The notes beneath the pieces are model-generated. The model did no database searches. It saw only the letters and a program-made list of their open reading frames with translations, and was not told where the DNA came from. A DNA stretch of 51,161 bases. It comes from Martinezella calliandrae (GTDB lineage: Bacteria > Pseudomonadota > Alphaproteobacteria > Rhizobiales > Rhizobiaceae). Position numbers and translations under genes: made by a program. This document shows positions 43,543 through 50,480 of this stretch, piece by piece; position 1 is the first letter of the stretch; every line of letters begins with the position of its first letter. The DNA lies in the NCBI RefSeq assembly GCF_030272695.1, contig NZ_JARFYN010000049.1, positions 1 through 51,161 on the forward strand. The letters are read 5' to 3'.

Positions 43543-44240
43543 AATTTTTCTCCTCTCGCCGGCCCGAGGGCGGCGACAAGCCTGCGCGCATGCTGCTGCA
43601 ACCTGACGATTTCCCTCTCGCCGATCGCATCCCATTCCATTTGAGCGAGGACTGCGGCATTGGCCATTCTGAAAACCATCAGGCTGCCGACGAAAGACAG
43701 GCAACGCAGGCGTACGTTTTCCGATGCTGGATCATCAGCAATAATCGCCCCGATGAGACGCCGCCCGAGGCCAATCATCGGTCCCATGATGCCCGAATAG
43801 ACCCGCTCGAAGGCCGCAGTCGGCTCCATCTGTTCGCGAATGATAAAGCGCGCCCAGGCCTCGGATTTCTTGCTGACGAAAAGGACGACCATTGTTTCGA
43901 CGATCTCGGTCAAGAAAAGCCGAGCCTGCGCTTCGTCGAGCGGCGTACCCGTTGCATCGAGCGTTGCGATCTGGTCGGCGATTCGCGCCCGCATGCCACT
44001 GACATACCGCCCGATCATGTCGGCGAGATATTCGGCGGTGGCGATGTAAAGCCCTTCCTTGCTGCCGAAATAATAGGTGATTGCCTGAAGGTTCACACCG
44101 GCCGCGTTTGCAATCTTGCGTGTCGAGGCGCCATCGAAGCCGTATCTTCCGAAAACGTCGAGGGCATTTTCGAGCAATTTTTCCCTCGTCATGTCGCTGC
44201 GCGCGGCCTCGGGCTTTGGATCACTATTTCTCTGTCTCAT
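43539..44240 (-). CDS. cecR: TetR-family regulator (CecR/YbiH-like)
   Basis: A 233-residue repressor. The HTH is DGASTRKIANAAGVNLQAITYYFGSKEGLY (about 40-69; given here as DGASTRKIANAAGVNL and QAITYYFGSKEGLY). The C-terminal part matches the DUF1956-type domain of CecR. It heads the operon ybhG-ybhF-ybhS-ybhR in the same order as E. coli cecR-ybhGFSR. ATG 44240 has AAGGGG very close; ATG 44192 is a weaker alternative. A perfect 16-bp palindrome 30 bases upstream is the probable autoregulatory operator. GTGA overlap couples it to ybhG. Confidence 0.87.
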   Translation of the reverse strand: MRQRNSDPKPEAARSDMTREKLLENALDVFGRYGFDGASTRKIANAAGVNLQAITYYFGSKEGLYIATAEYLADMIGRYVSGMRARIADQIATLDATGTPLDEAQARLFLTEIVETMVVLFVSKKSEAWARFIIREQMEPTAAFERVYSGIMGPMIGLGRRLIGAIIADDPASENVRLRCLSFVGSLMVFRMANAAVLAQMEWDAIGEREIVRLQQHARRLVAALGPARGEKL

Positions 44241-44596
44241 GCCCCTTAGAATGAACCTATTTTTGGATAAGTCAATCGATTGACTGAATTGCGCCTCGCA
44301 GGCTCGGGTGCGCGATGAGCAGCGATCCCGCTCACGCCCTGTGATGGCTCTGATCGGGCTCGATGCCGGGGTTGACGATGACGGCGGCTGCGGATTTGTC
44401 GATGTTATGAGCAGGGCGCGACAGGCGGAAAATTCCGATCTGCAATTGCAGAAATGGACGCTGCGGCAAATTTCAGGATGCGCGTCTAACGACACGTCGC
44501 GCGTAACCTTTTAGAAAAGAAGCATAATAGCGGTGCTGGCAAGACAGACCGAGTGCAAGCGAAAATGCAATGAATCAACCTTTAGGGGACGTATCA
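44241..44596. other. Intergenic region upstream of cecR
   Basis: This 356-base gap contains the cecR operator/promoter near its left end. The rest holds no gene I can support; a 68-codon plus-strand open frame (44308-44514) has no ribosome site or recognisable sequence. Confidence 0.55.
44270..44285. promoter_or_regulatory. Perfect palindrome, predicted CecR operator
   Basis: AGTCAATCGATTGACT is an exact 16-bp palindrome 30 bases upstream of the cecR start. Size, symmetry and position fit a TetR-family dimer site that controls the exporter operon. It would overlap or abut the minus-strand promoter. Confidence 0.7.
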
Positions 44597-44818
44597 ATGG
44601 AACCTACCCGCCCGACAATTCAAATCAGCGCCCCTCAGCATGCCGCGAACAACCCATATCGCGTTGTCGAGCGCGAAGAGGTCCTTGCTGAGGCATTTCG
44701 AGAATTCGTGCTCACGGCTGTTGCCGCAGGTTGGAAGGAAACCGAGGTCGCTTTGACCTTGGCCGATATCGCAGATGAATATGTGATGGCTCTCGCTCGA
44801 AGAGTTGCGGCGAATTAG
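44597..44818 (+). CDS. Small hypothetical protein
   Basis: A 73-residue acidic/amphipathic protein beginning MEPTRPTIQISAPQ and ending MALARRVAAN. The second half is predicted helical (EEVLAEAFREFVLTAVAAGW, then KETEVALTLADIADEYVMAL). No signal peptide, membrane helix or named domain. ATG 44597 has a good AGGGGAC site; ATG 44570 is in frame but lacks one. A strong hairpin follows 68 bases after the stop, supporting a real monocistronic gene. Function unknown. Confidence 0.6.
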   Translation: MEPTRPTIQISAPQHAANNPYRVVEREEVLAEAFREFVLTAVAAGWKETEVALTLADIADEYVMALARRVAAN

Positions 44819-44886
44819 TATTGAGTATCCGTCTGCGTTCGTTTGGGGCGAGCGCGACATGGCTGCCAACAACTCTTCATCGGGCC

Positions 44887-44921
44887 CCGGCAAGCCGCTT
44901 TGAAACCAAGCGGCTTGCCGG
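44887..44921. terminator. Very strong 14-bp hairpin
   Basis: CCGGCAAGCCGCTT (44887-44900) and AAGCGGCTTGCCGG (44908-44921) pair perfectly around a 7-base loop. It lies after the small hypothetical gene and before the end of the COG4315 gene on the other strand, so it may serve both. There is no flanking T tract. Confidence 0.6.
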
Positions 44922-45055
44922 TGGCATTGATGATATGCCGAAGTGGGGCCCCTATCGCCCCAAAGTGCCTTAGGCCTGTCTCGTCCTAAATCGACGATCC
45001 AGGGCTGTCGTCTCAGATAAGTGCACGCAACAAACGCTGCATGTGCACTTCAAAT

Positions 45056-45430
45056 TCACTTGGCCACATGCCAGACGCCGCCAACGCCGTCGCCAGTCAT
45101 GTCACCGGCTTTTTTGTCCCCGGAATATGTGTAGAGCGGCTTGCCGCTATAGGCCCACATGTCCTTGCCGTCGGCGGCTTTGACAAGCGACCACTCACCT
45201 TCTGCCTTGGCTTTGGCATCGGCATGGAAGGCCGGCCACTTCTTCAAGCAAGCCGCATCGCAGTTTGATTTGCCTTTGCCATCCTTGTCGAACACGTAGA
45301 GGGTCATGCCCTTATCCGTGGCCAAAACCTTCCCCATTTTCGTATCGACCATCTTGGCGGGCTCGGCAGCAAAAACCGAAAGAGCGGTAACAGCCAAAAA
45401 GCCGATCGAGACTAGCAGCGTTTTCATCAT
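45056..45430 (-). CDS. Secreted COG4315 (lipoprotein_15 repeat) protein
   Basis: A 124-residue exported protein. The Sec signal MMKTLLVSIGFLAVTALSVFA is cleaved after AAE or nearby. The mature part has two copies of the family repeat: GMTLYVFDKDGKGKSNC with CLKKWPAF, and GKPLYTYSGDKKAGD with GVGGVWHVA. ATG 45430 has GGGAGAGA upstream. The family is common next to redox and sigma-factor genes but has no known activity. It is 53 bases downstream of the Rieske gene on the same strand. Confidence 0.82.
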   Translation of the reverse strand: MMKTLLVSIGFLAVTALSVFAAEPAKMVDTKMGKVLATDKGMTLYVFDKDGKGKSNCDAACLKKWPAFHADAKAKAEGEWSLVKAADGKDMWAYSGKPLYTYSGDKKAGDMTGDGVGGVWHVAK

Positions 45431-45483
45431 TCTCTCCCATTCGGGCGTGTCGGCGGAATGCCGGTGATACCCGATACAAATTA

Positions 45484-45822
45484 TCAAACGCCCAAGCGCG
45501 AAGCCGGTTCCCCGAGCCCGATCATAATGCGGTCGCCGTCAATCTTGATCGGATATGTGTTGAGATTGACGCACACAGGCGCGCCGCGGGCCTCGCCGGT
45601 TTTATAGCTGAACCGTCCGTTATGTTTCGGGCATTCGATGATGTCATCCATGACCAGTCCGTCGGAAAGATGAACCCTCTCGTGGGTGCAAAGCCCGTCC
45701 GTCGCAAAATATTGGTCCTCGGGGCTTCGATAGATAGCAAAGGTTCGACCTTCGTGGTCGAACCGAACGACGTTCTCCTGTTCAATGTCGTGAGCTCCAC
45801 ACGCGTCGATCCATGTCGTCAT
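45484..45822 (-). CDS. MocE-like Rieske [2Fe-2S] ferredoxin
   Basis: A 112-residue soluble Rieske protein. Cluster ligands are Cys45 and His47 in CTHERVHL, and Cys64 and His67 in CPKHNGRF, all present with normal spacing. There is no transmembrane anchor, so it is the oxygenase-ferredoxin type, like MocE of rhizopine catabolism. It probably donates electrons to an oxygenase; the membrane di-iron enzyme at 47180-48214 is the nearest candidate. No dedicated ferredoxin reductase (MocF-like) is present in the window. Confidence 0.87.
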   Translation of the reverse strand: MTTWIDACGAHDIEQENVVRFDHEGRTFAIYRSPEDQYFATDGLCTHERVHLSDGLVMDDIIECPKHNGRFSYKTGEARGAPVCVNLNTYPIKIDGDRIMIGLGEPASRLGV

Positions 45823-45847
45823 TGTCTTCTCCTGGCTATGGCTTTCC

Positions 45848-45864
45848 GGTGGCTCGCAGCCACC
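45848..45864. promoter_or_regulatory. Hairpin upstream of the Rieske gene
   Basis: GGTGGCT-CGC-AGCCACC is a perfect 7-bp stem 26 bases upstream of the Rieske start, within its probable 5' leader and the divergent region shared with the LacI gene. It could be an operator or a leader structure. Confidence 0.4.
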
Positions 45865-46028
45865 CCTTAAGATTTCGCTCTGCAGGAGAGGAGCAGGTTC
45901 TCACCAGGGAGCTTGTCCTGTGGAGCGATCGCACTCACTTTTCTCCTCCCAGAGCAGGACCGACCATGCGGGATGTGGCCCTTCACATTCCAGTTCGATT
46001 ATGATCATTTTTCCTCAGGAGGAGCGGA

Positions 46029-47066
46029 ATGAAGAAAACCCGTTTGGTCGACATCGCGCAGGCGGCAGGCGTTGGCCTTGCCACTGTCGAACGCGTTCTC
46101 AATGAACGCGGAAGCGTAAAGCCCAAGACAGCAGAGAAGGTGGTGCTTGCTGCAAAGAGGCTGGGATACAAGGGCCTAATTCCAAACCTCTATCGCGGGA
46201 CTATTCGCATCGAAGTGATCATGGTGAGACCCGAGACGCCGTTCTTTGCAAAGCTCAACCGAGCCTTTGAACGCATCGCTGCATCGCTCGACAGCTCGAT
46301 AACCCTGCACCGGACCTTCGTCGACGAGAATGATGCCGAGAAGTTCGCGGCCTATGTGGCCAATACCACCATTCGCCGCCACGGCCTGATCGTGGTCGCG
46401 GTCGATCATCCCAAAATCAGGGAGAGCTTACGCCAAGCCCGTGCTGCCGGGATCGAGGTCGTCCAAATCGTTTCTTACACGGCGGGAAAGGATAATGTTT
46501 TCGTCGGCATTGATAACTATGCGGCCGGGAGAACGGCCGGCTTTTACATGTCCAGGATGCTTGCGCATACGGCTGGAAGCATCGTGGCCGTCTGTCATAG
46601 CTGGGCCTATCAGATTCACAAGGAACGTATTCGCGGCTTCTCCGACTACCTTGCCGCCCATCACAATCCGGATCATCGGTTTTCAGAGGTCATATTTGGC
46701 CTCGACGAAGACGTCAGGTCTGCCGAGATGCTGACGGAAACGCTACGCCGGGAGGAAGGCGTCGTCGGAATTTATAATGCAGGGGGCGCAAATCTTGGCG
46801 TAGGATCGGCGCTGCAGCGCCACCGGGAAAGAAAGCGCAGTGAACTCGTCTGGATCGCACATGAGCTGAATGATGAAACGCGGAGCTTCATTTCGTCCGG
46901 CTTGATGACCCTGGTTCTCGACCAAGCGCCTGAAACGCAAGCCCGTCGCGCGCTGGATACCGTGCTTCACAGAATGGGTATCATCGACGTTCCCGTTAGT
47001 CAGGATCCGGTTCCATTCCTGACCTACACGGGCGAGAACATCGGACAATTTTCCGCGCCGGCCTGA
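46029..47066 (+). CDS. LacI-family transcriptional regulator
   Basis: A 345-residue regulator. The HTH is VDIAQAAGVGLATVERVLNE (7-26), with hinge residues RLGYKG, then a PBP1-like effector domain (VFVGIDNYAAGRTAGFYM). Start ATG 46029 follows CAGGAGGAGCGGA. The effector domain type suits a sugar or inositol-like ligand similar to that of the MocB-like protein nearby. Divergent from the Rieske gene and centrally placed, it is the natural controller of the surrounding moc-like genes. Confidence 0.9.
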   Translation: MKKTRLVDIAQAAGVGLATVERVLNERGSVKPKTAEKVVLAAKRLGYKGLIPNLYRGTIRIEVIMVRPETPFFAKLNRAFERIAASLDSSITLHRTFVDENDAEKFAAYVANTTIRRHGLIVVAVDHPKIRESLRQARAAGIEVVQIVSYTAGKDNVFVGIDNYAAGRTAGFYMSRMLAHTAGSIVAVCHSWAYQIHKERIRGFSDYLAAHHNPDHRFSEVIFGLDEDVRSAEMLTETLRREEGVVGIYNAGGANLGVGSALQRHRERKRSELVWIAHELNDETRSFISSGLMTLVLDQAPETQARRALDTVLHRMGIIDVPVSQDPVPFLTYTGENIGQFSAPA

Positions 47067-47076
47067 TCGAGAAAAG

Positions 47077-47112
47077 GCCGGAGCCTGCAATGGAGGGACA
47101 ACAGGCTCCGGC
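47077..47112. terminator. Hairpin between LacI gene and hydroxylase gene
   Basis: GCCGGAGCCTG (47077-47087) and CAGGCTCCGGC (47102-47112) form a perfect 11-bp stem. It starts 10 bases after the LacI stop and is in the gap where the convergent hydroxylase gene also ends, so probably a two-way terminator. A-rich GAAAA flanks its left side, giving TTTTC on the minus strand. Confidence 0.65.
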
Positions 47113-47179
47113 AGTCTCGCCGCTTATTGCCTGCCGGCTAGCGGCGCGGGGAGATTGGTCTGGAATAACGGCTGGCGCT

Positions 47180-48214
47180 TTAGCCCGAGGCCTGAGAACG
47201 CCGTGCCCGCTTTTCGGCGTAATTTTTCGCCCGCTCCATGAAGCGCTTGTTCATGCGGTCCTCTGCCTCCCTTGAGCCGTCGTGGAAGGTCCCGAACCAC
47301 TTGTCGAGCGGAATGACGCCATCGGCATAATTGCACTCGAAAAATTTGTGGTGAAGGTAATGATCATAGGCGTGAGTATCGATGGCGCTGTCTTCTCCGA
47401 TCACGATCTTGTCGAAGCCGACATGCCCCGGTGCCGGCGCAAGGGCCAGATGCGTCAGATGGAAGACAGCGTGGATCGGATTGGACGGCACGATCCAATG
47501 GATGAGCACGCTGGAAAAATACAATAGATGCTCGACGGGATGCATTGCCAATCCTGACCACGGACCGGGGTTCACGTTATTGTGGTGCAGCTTGTGAACC
47601 CTGTGGTAGAGCGGCGGCCAGTGGATGAGGCGGTGGACCAGGTAGAAGTGCAGATCACGAAACGCCGGGATTAGCAGCATGATGACGGCGCAATAGATAG
47701 GGTGCTGACGGAAATCGAGATAGGGAATGATCCCGTTTGCAAATGCCGAAAGCGTCAGTACCTCGAATGCCGTCCACAGGGGCACGGCGCTTGCGAATGT
47801 CCAGATCACATTGTCGACGGTCTGATTGCCGAACAGGAACGCGGAATTGTTCGTCGACGGCCATTTGCCATTGTATTTGAAGCTCGTGCCCTGTTGCTTC
47901 TGCACATAGAGACGCAAATGGAACAGCCCGAAGAATAGAAATACGAGGATGGCGTTGCGCAGAAGAAGATATGCGACCCAGCCTGGCGCCAGGGTCTTCA
48001 TCGTTTCCATCGATGGTGTCGCATAAAGCCATAGCAGCGTTGCGATGGCCGCATAGAGGACGTTCCACGGCAGCAGATAGCCGGGATAGCCAAAGAACCA
48101 TTTGAGGAAGGCGATGGGCTTTGCGGGCCAGATGAAGACCGGAGGATATTTGAGCAGCTTGGTGGGCTTCCAGTCTCCGCGTTCATCGCGCGATCCGTAG
48201 AGCGTGTCGTCCAT
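47180..48214 (-). CDS. Membrane di-iron fatty-acid hydroxylase/sterol-desaturase family protein
   Basis: A 344-residue integral membrane oxygenase. Histidine clusters typical of the superfamily are HFYLVH (189-194), HRVHKLHH (204-211) and HAYDHYLHH (281-289). Hydrophobic segments near 45-68, 86-103, 136-158 and 172-185 fit four membrane helices. ATG 48214 follows GGGAGAGGACACC. It needs electrons, and the MocE-like Rieske ferredoxin is the obvious donor. In rhizopine catabolism a membrane oxygenase (MocD) plus MocE and MocF are proposed to remove a methyl group, so an O-demethylase or hydroxylase role is plausible. Substrate unknown. Confidence 0.82.
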   Translation of the reverse strand: MDDTLYGSRDERGDWKPTKLLKYPPVFIWPAKPIAFLKWFFGYPGYLLPWNVLYAAIATLLWLYATPSMETMKTLAPGWVAYLLLRNAILVFLFFGLFHLRLYVQKQQGTSFKYNGKWPSTNNSAFLFGNQTVDNVIWTFASAVPLWTAFEVLTLSAFANGIIPYLDFRQHPIYCAVIMLLIPAFRDLHFYLVHRLIHWPPLYHRVHKLHHNNVNPGPWSGLAMHPVEHLLYFSSVLIHWIVPSNPIHAVFHLTHLALAPAPGHVGFDKIVIGEDSAIDTHAYDHYLHHKFFECNYADGVIPLDKWFGTFHDGSREAEDRMNKRFMERAKNYAEKRARRSQASG

Positions 48215-48284
48215 GGTGTCCTCTCCCAATTGGCGGAAATTATGCAACCAGTCTCAACGACACCGCCTGGCAACGACAGCATAG

Positions 48285-48296
48285 TTTTGATGAAAA
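48285..48296. repeat. 12-bp repeat, copy 1 (upstream of hydroxylase)
   Basis: TTTTGATGAAAA starts 71 bases upstream of the hydroxylase ATG. An identical copy lies 78 bases upstream of the MocB-like gene (49454-49465). A common operator or promoter element is suggested; a chance match is possible because of its AT-rich arms. Confidence 0.45.
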
Positions 48297-48378
48297 TTAC
48301 TCACGGCCAAGAAATTCGCGGCAAGGAAAACGAGGTACATGTTCCGAGCCGATAGAAGCGGGCGTGCAGGACAATGTG

Positions 48379-48406
48379 AAAAAGGGGAGGCCGACGATGC
48401 CTCCCC
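48379..48406 (-). terminator. Rho-independent terminator of the MocB-like gene
   Basis: On the minus strand GGGGAGGC and GCCTCCCC (48399-48406 and 48384-48391) form an 8-bp GC stem with a 7-base loop, followed directly by five T (48383-48379). It is 40 bases after the MocB-like stop. This is a textbook terminator and shows that the gene is transcribed separately from the hydroxylase. Confidence 0.85.
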
Positions 48407-48446
48407 CATTTCCCACGCTCGACCGATGCGCCCGGCGCGCAGAACC

Positions 48447-49376
48447 TTAATTGAGATGCTCGAACTGGCTCATGTTCTCGTTCGTCACCAGTTTGAACGG
48501 AATCCAAACTTCCTTGCCGATCGGCTCGCCCTTGATCGCCTTCTCGGCGGTATCGACGGCACCGCGCCCTTGTGCCTTCGCATCCTGGAACACGGTAATC
48601 TTGAGGTCACCCGCCTTCATCGCCTGAAGCGCGTCGGGCGTGGCGTCGATGCCCGCCACAAGCGTCTTGTTGGTTGAGCCGCCGGCATTCTTGATTGCAG
48701 CGATCGCCCCGAGGGCCATTTCGTCGTTGTTGGCGATGACGGCATCGATCTTCAAGCCTGCGGTCAGCCAATTCGAGACGAGATCAGCGCCATCAACGCG
48801 ACTCCAGTTTCCGACCTGCTCGCGCGCGACCTTGATACCACCGCATTCCTTGGACTTCAGCACGTCATGCACGTCCTTTGTTCTTTGGCGCGCCGCCTGG
48901 CTGGAAAGATCGCCGATCATGATAACGACGTCACCCTTCCCGCCGAGCACGCGACAGACCTCCTTGGTCTGAAGCGTTCCGGATTCGGTCTCGTTCGATC
49001 CCACAAAAGCCTGCTTCTTGCCAAGCGTAGACAGATCGGTCGGCTGGATGTTGACATAGATCAGCGGGATGCCTGCCTGTTCGGCAATCTTGCTCATTGC
49101 TGGAGTGCCGTCCGAATCCACCGGATCGACGATGATGGCCGATACGCCACCTGCTGCGAAGTTTCGCACTTGATCGACCTGTTTGTTGACGTCATTGGAA
49201 GCGTCCTCCACCTGCAGCTCCAAGCCTCTGGTCTTGGCGTAGTCCTGCATGCCATTGGCGATCAGGGTCTGGAAATTGGTCGTCAGGTATCCCATCGAAA
49301 CGCCGATGCGACCGGCGGCATGGGCTTGTGATGACAACACCAATGCCAAAGCACTTGCGCTCAGTAATTTCTGCAT
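48447..49376 (-). CDS. MocB/IbpA-like periplasmic sugar (inositol/rhizopine-type) binding protein
   Basis: A 309-residue PBP1 binding protein. The signal peptide MQKLLSASALALVLSSQAHA is Sec type with cleavage after AHA. The mature start GRIGVSMGYLTTNFQTLIAN and blocks VDPVDSDGTPAMSKIAEQAG, AFVGSNETESG and NWSRVDGADLVSNW closely recall rhizobial inositol/rhizopine-binding proteins. A strong GGGAGGAGAAC ribosome site fixes ATG 49376. No permease or ATPase gene is nearby and a terminator follows, so it must use a transporter encoded elsewhere or act as a sensor partner. Confidence 0.87.
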   Translation of the reverse strand: MQKLLSASALALVLSSQAHAAGRIGVSMGYLTTNFQTLIANGMQDYAKTRGLELQVEDASNDVNKQVDQVRNFAAGGVSAIIVDPVDSDGTPAMSKIAEQAGIPLIYVNIQPTDLSTLGKKQAFVGSNETESGTLQTKEVCRVLGGKGDVVIMIGDLSSQAARQRTKDVHDVLKSKECGGIKVAREQVGNWSRVDGADLVSNWLTAGLKIDAVIANNDEMALGAIAAIKNAGGSTNKTLVAGIDATPDALQAMKAGDLKITVFQDAKAQGRGAVDTAEKAIKGEPIGKEVWIPFKLVTNENMSQFEHLN

Positions 49377-49453
49377 GTTCTCCTCCCAGGAACAGCGGCT
49401 CATGTGACCGCCTCCAGAAAGTTATCGACTGAGCCCATTGGCGTCTGAGAGTT

Positions 49454-49465
49454 TTTTGATGAAAA
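49454..49465. repeat. 12-bp repeat, copy 2 (upstream of MocB-like gene)
   Basis: TTTTGATGAAAA, identical to 48285-48296 and at a similar distance from the start of a minus-strand gene. A related TGATCAAAA lies at 49528-49536 in front of the divergent isomerase. Confidence 0.45.
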
Positions 49466-49605
49466 ACCATCATGCCGACGGCTCCAGACACCGGAATACC
49501 TCCGTTTTGCAATGAAACACCGTGATGATCAAAACGCCTCAACGGACCGTCTGGCCAAGGTTTCGAATTCGTGATTTGTGAAAGCCACAGGTAGGGGGAG
49601 GCACC

Positions 49606-50439
49606 ATGCAGAGCATGCTTATATTCCAGTCGCTCTGGGCCATGGAGCGGCGCAGCGCTAAATATCCGGAGCTCACTCTGGAAGAGAATATCGAAAAGAT
49701 CGCGGCGGCTGGCTTTGATGGCATCAGCACTCATTGGTATGATCGCAGTGTCGTGCGTCGTGTTGCAGGGTTGCTCAAAGAGCACGGTCTGCAGGCGGAA
49801 GGTCAATGCTTTCCGAAGAGCGTAGACGATCTGAAGCCGGTTCTCGAGATCGCCGCCGAATACAACGTTCACCACATCTGCCTTCAGCCGGATGTGCGGT
49901 TGCGGCGGCTCAAGGATTGCATCCCATTGCTCGAAGGCTGGCAAAGGCTGGCGGAAGAAGCAGGTATTGACGTCTTAATCGAGACGCATCGAGACCGGAT
50001 GACCACCGATCTCTTCTTTACGCTCGATCTGCTCGACCGGCTTCCGGATTTGAAGCTGTTGGGCGATATCTCGCATTTTCTTGTCGGACGGGAATTCGCC
50101 TGGCCGGTATCCGACGAAAACCACGCTCTAATCCACCGGATCCTCGATAGCTCATGGGCCTTCCATGGCCGGGTCGCTTCGCGCGAACAGGTTCAGATCG
50201 AAATCTCCTTTCCGCATCATCGGCCTTGGGTCGATCTCTTTCTCGGCTGGTGGGAATATGGTTTCGGCAGCTGGCGCAAGCGCGCCGGCGCAGACGATAG
50301 TCTCGCATTTACCTGCGAGCTCGGACCGAAGCCCTATGCGATAACGGGACGCGATGGGGAAGACTCCACGGACCGGTGGGAGGAATCCCTGCTCTTGATC
50401 CGAGAGGCCCGCGACGTGTGGGAAAGAACCGCTGACTGA
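49606..50439 (+). CDS. Sugar phosphate isomerase/epimerase-family TIM barrel
   Basis: A 277-residue xylose-isomerase-like protein. Likely metal or substrate residues are in DGISTHWYD, IDVLIETHRDR, LKLLGDISHFLVG and FTCELGP. It begins with LIFQSLWAMERR, unlike the two isomerases in the CUT1 operon, so it is a separate lineage. A strong GGGGGAGGCACC site precedes ATG 49606. It is divergent from the MocB-like gene and followed 41 bases later by the formaldehyde dehydrogenase gene on the same strand. MocC-like function on an inositol derivative is possible. Confidence 0.8.
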   Translation: MQSMLIFQSLWAMERRSAKYPELTLEENIEKIAAAGFDGISTHWYDRSVVRRVAGLLKEHGLQAEGQCFPKSVDDLKPVLEIAAEYNVHHICLQPDVRLRRLKDCIPLLEGWQRLAEEAGIDVLIETHRDRMTTDLFFTLDLLDRLPDLKLLGDISHFLVGREFAWPVSDENHALIHRILDSSWAFHGRVASREQVQIEISFPHHRPWVDLFLGWWEYGFGSWRKRAGADDSLAFTCELGPKPYAITGRDGEDSTDRWEESLLLIREARDVWERTAD

Positions 50440-50480
50440 CGCCTCGAACCAACTCGAAACCAATATTGGGAGGAATGTCC

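Noticed and set aside
42559..43644. 361-codon plus-strand open frame opposite ybhG
   Set aside because: Histidine- and arginine-rich shadow of the HlyD-family gene, with no start signal.
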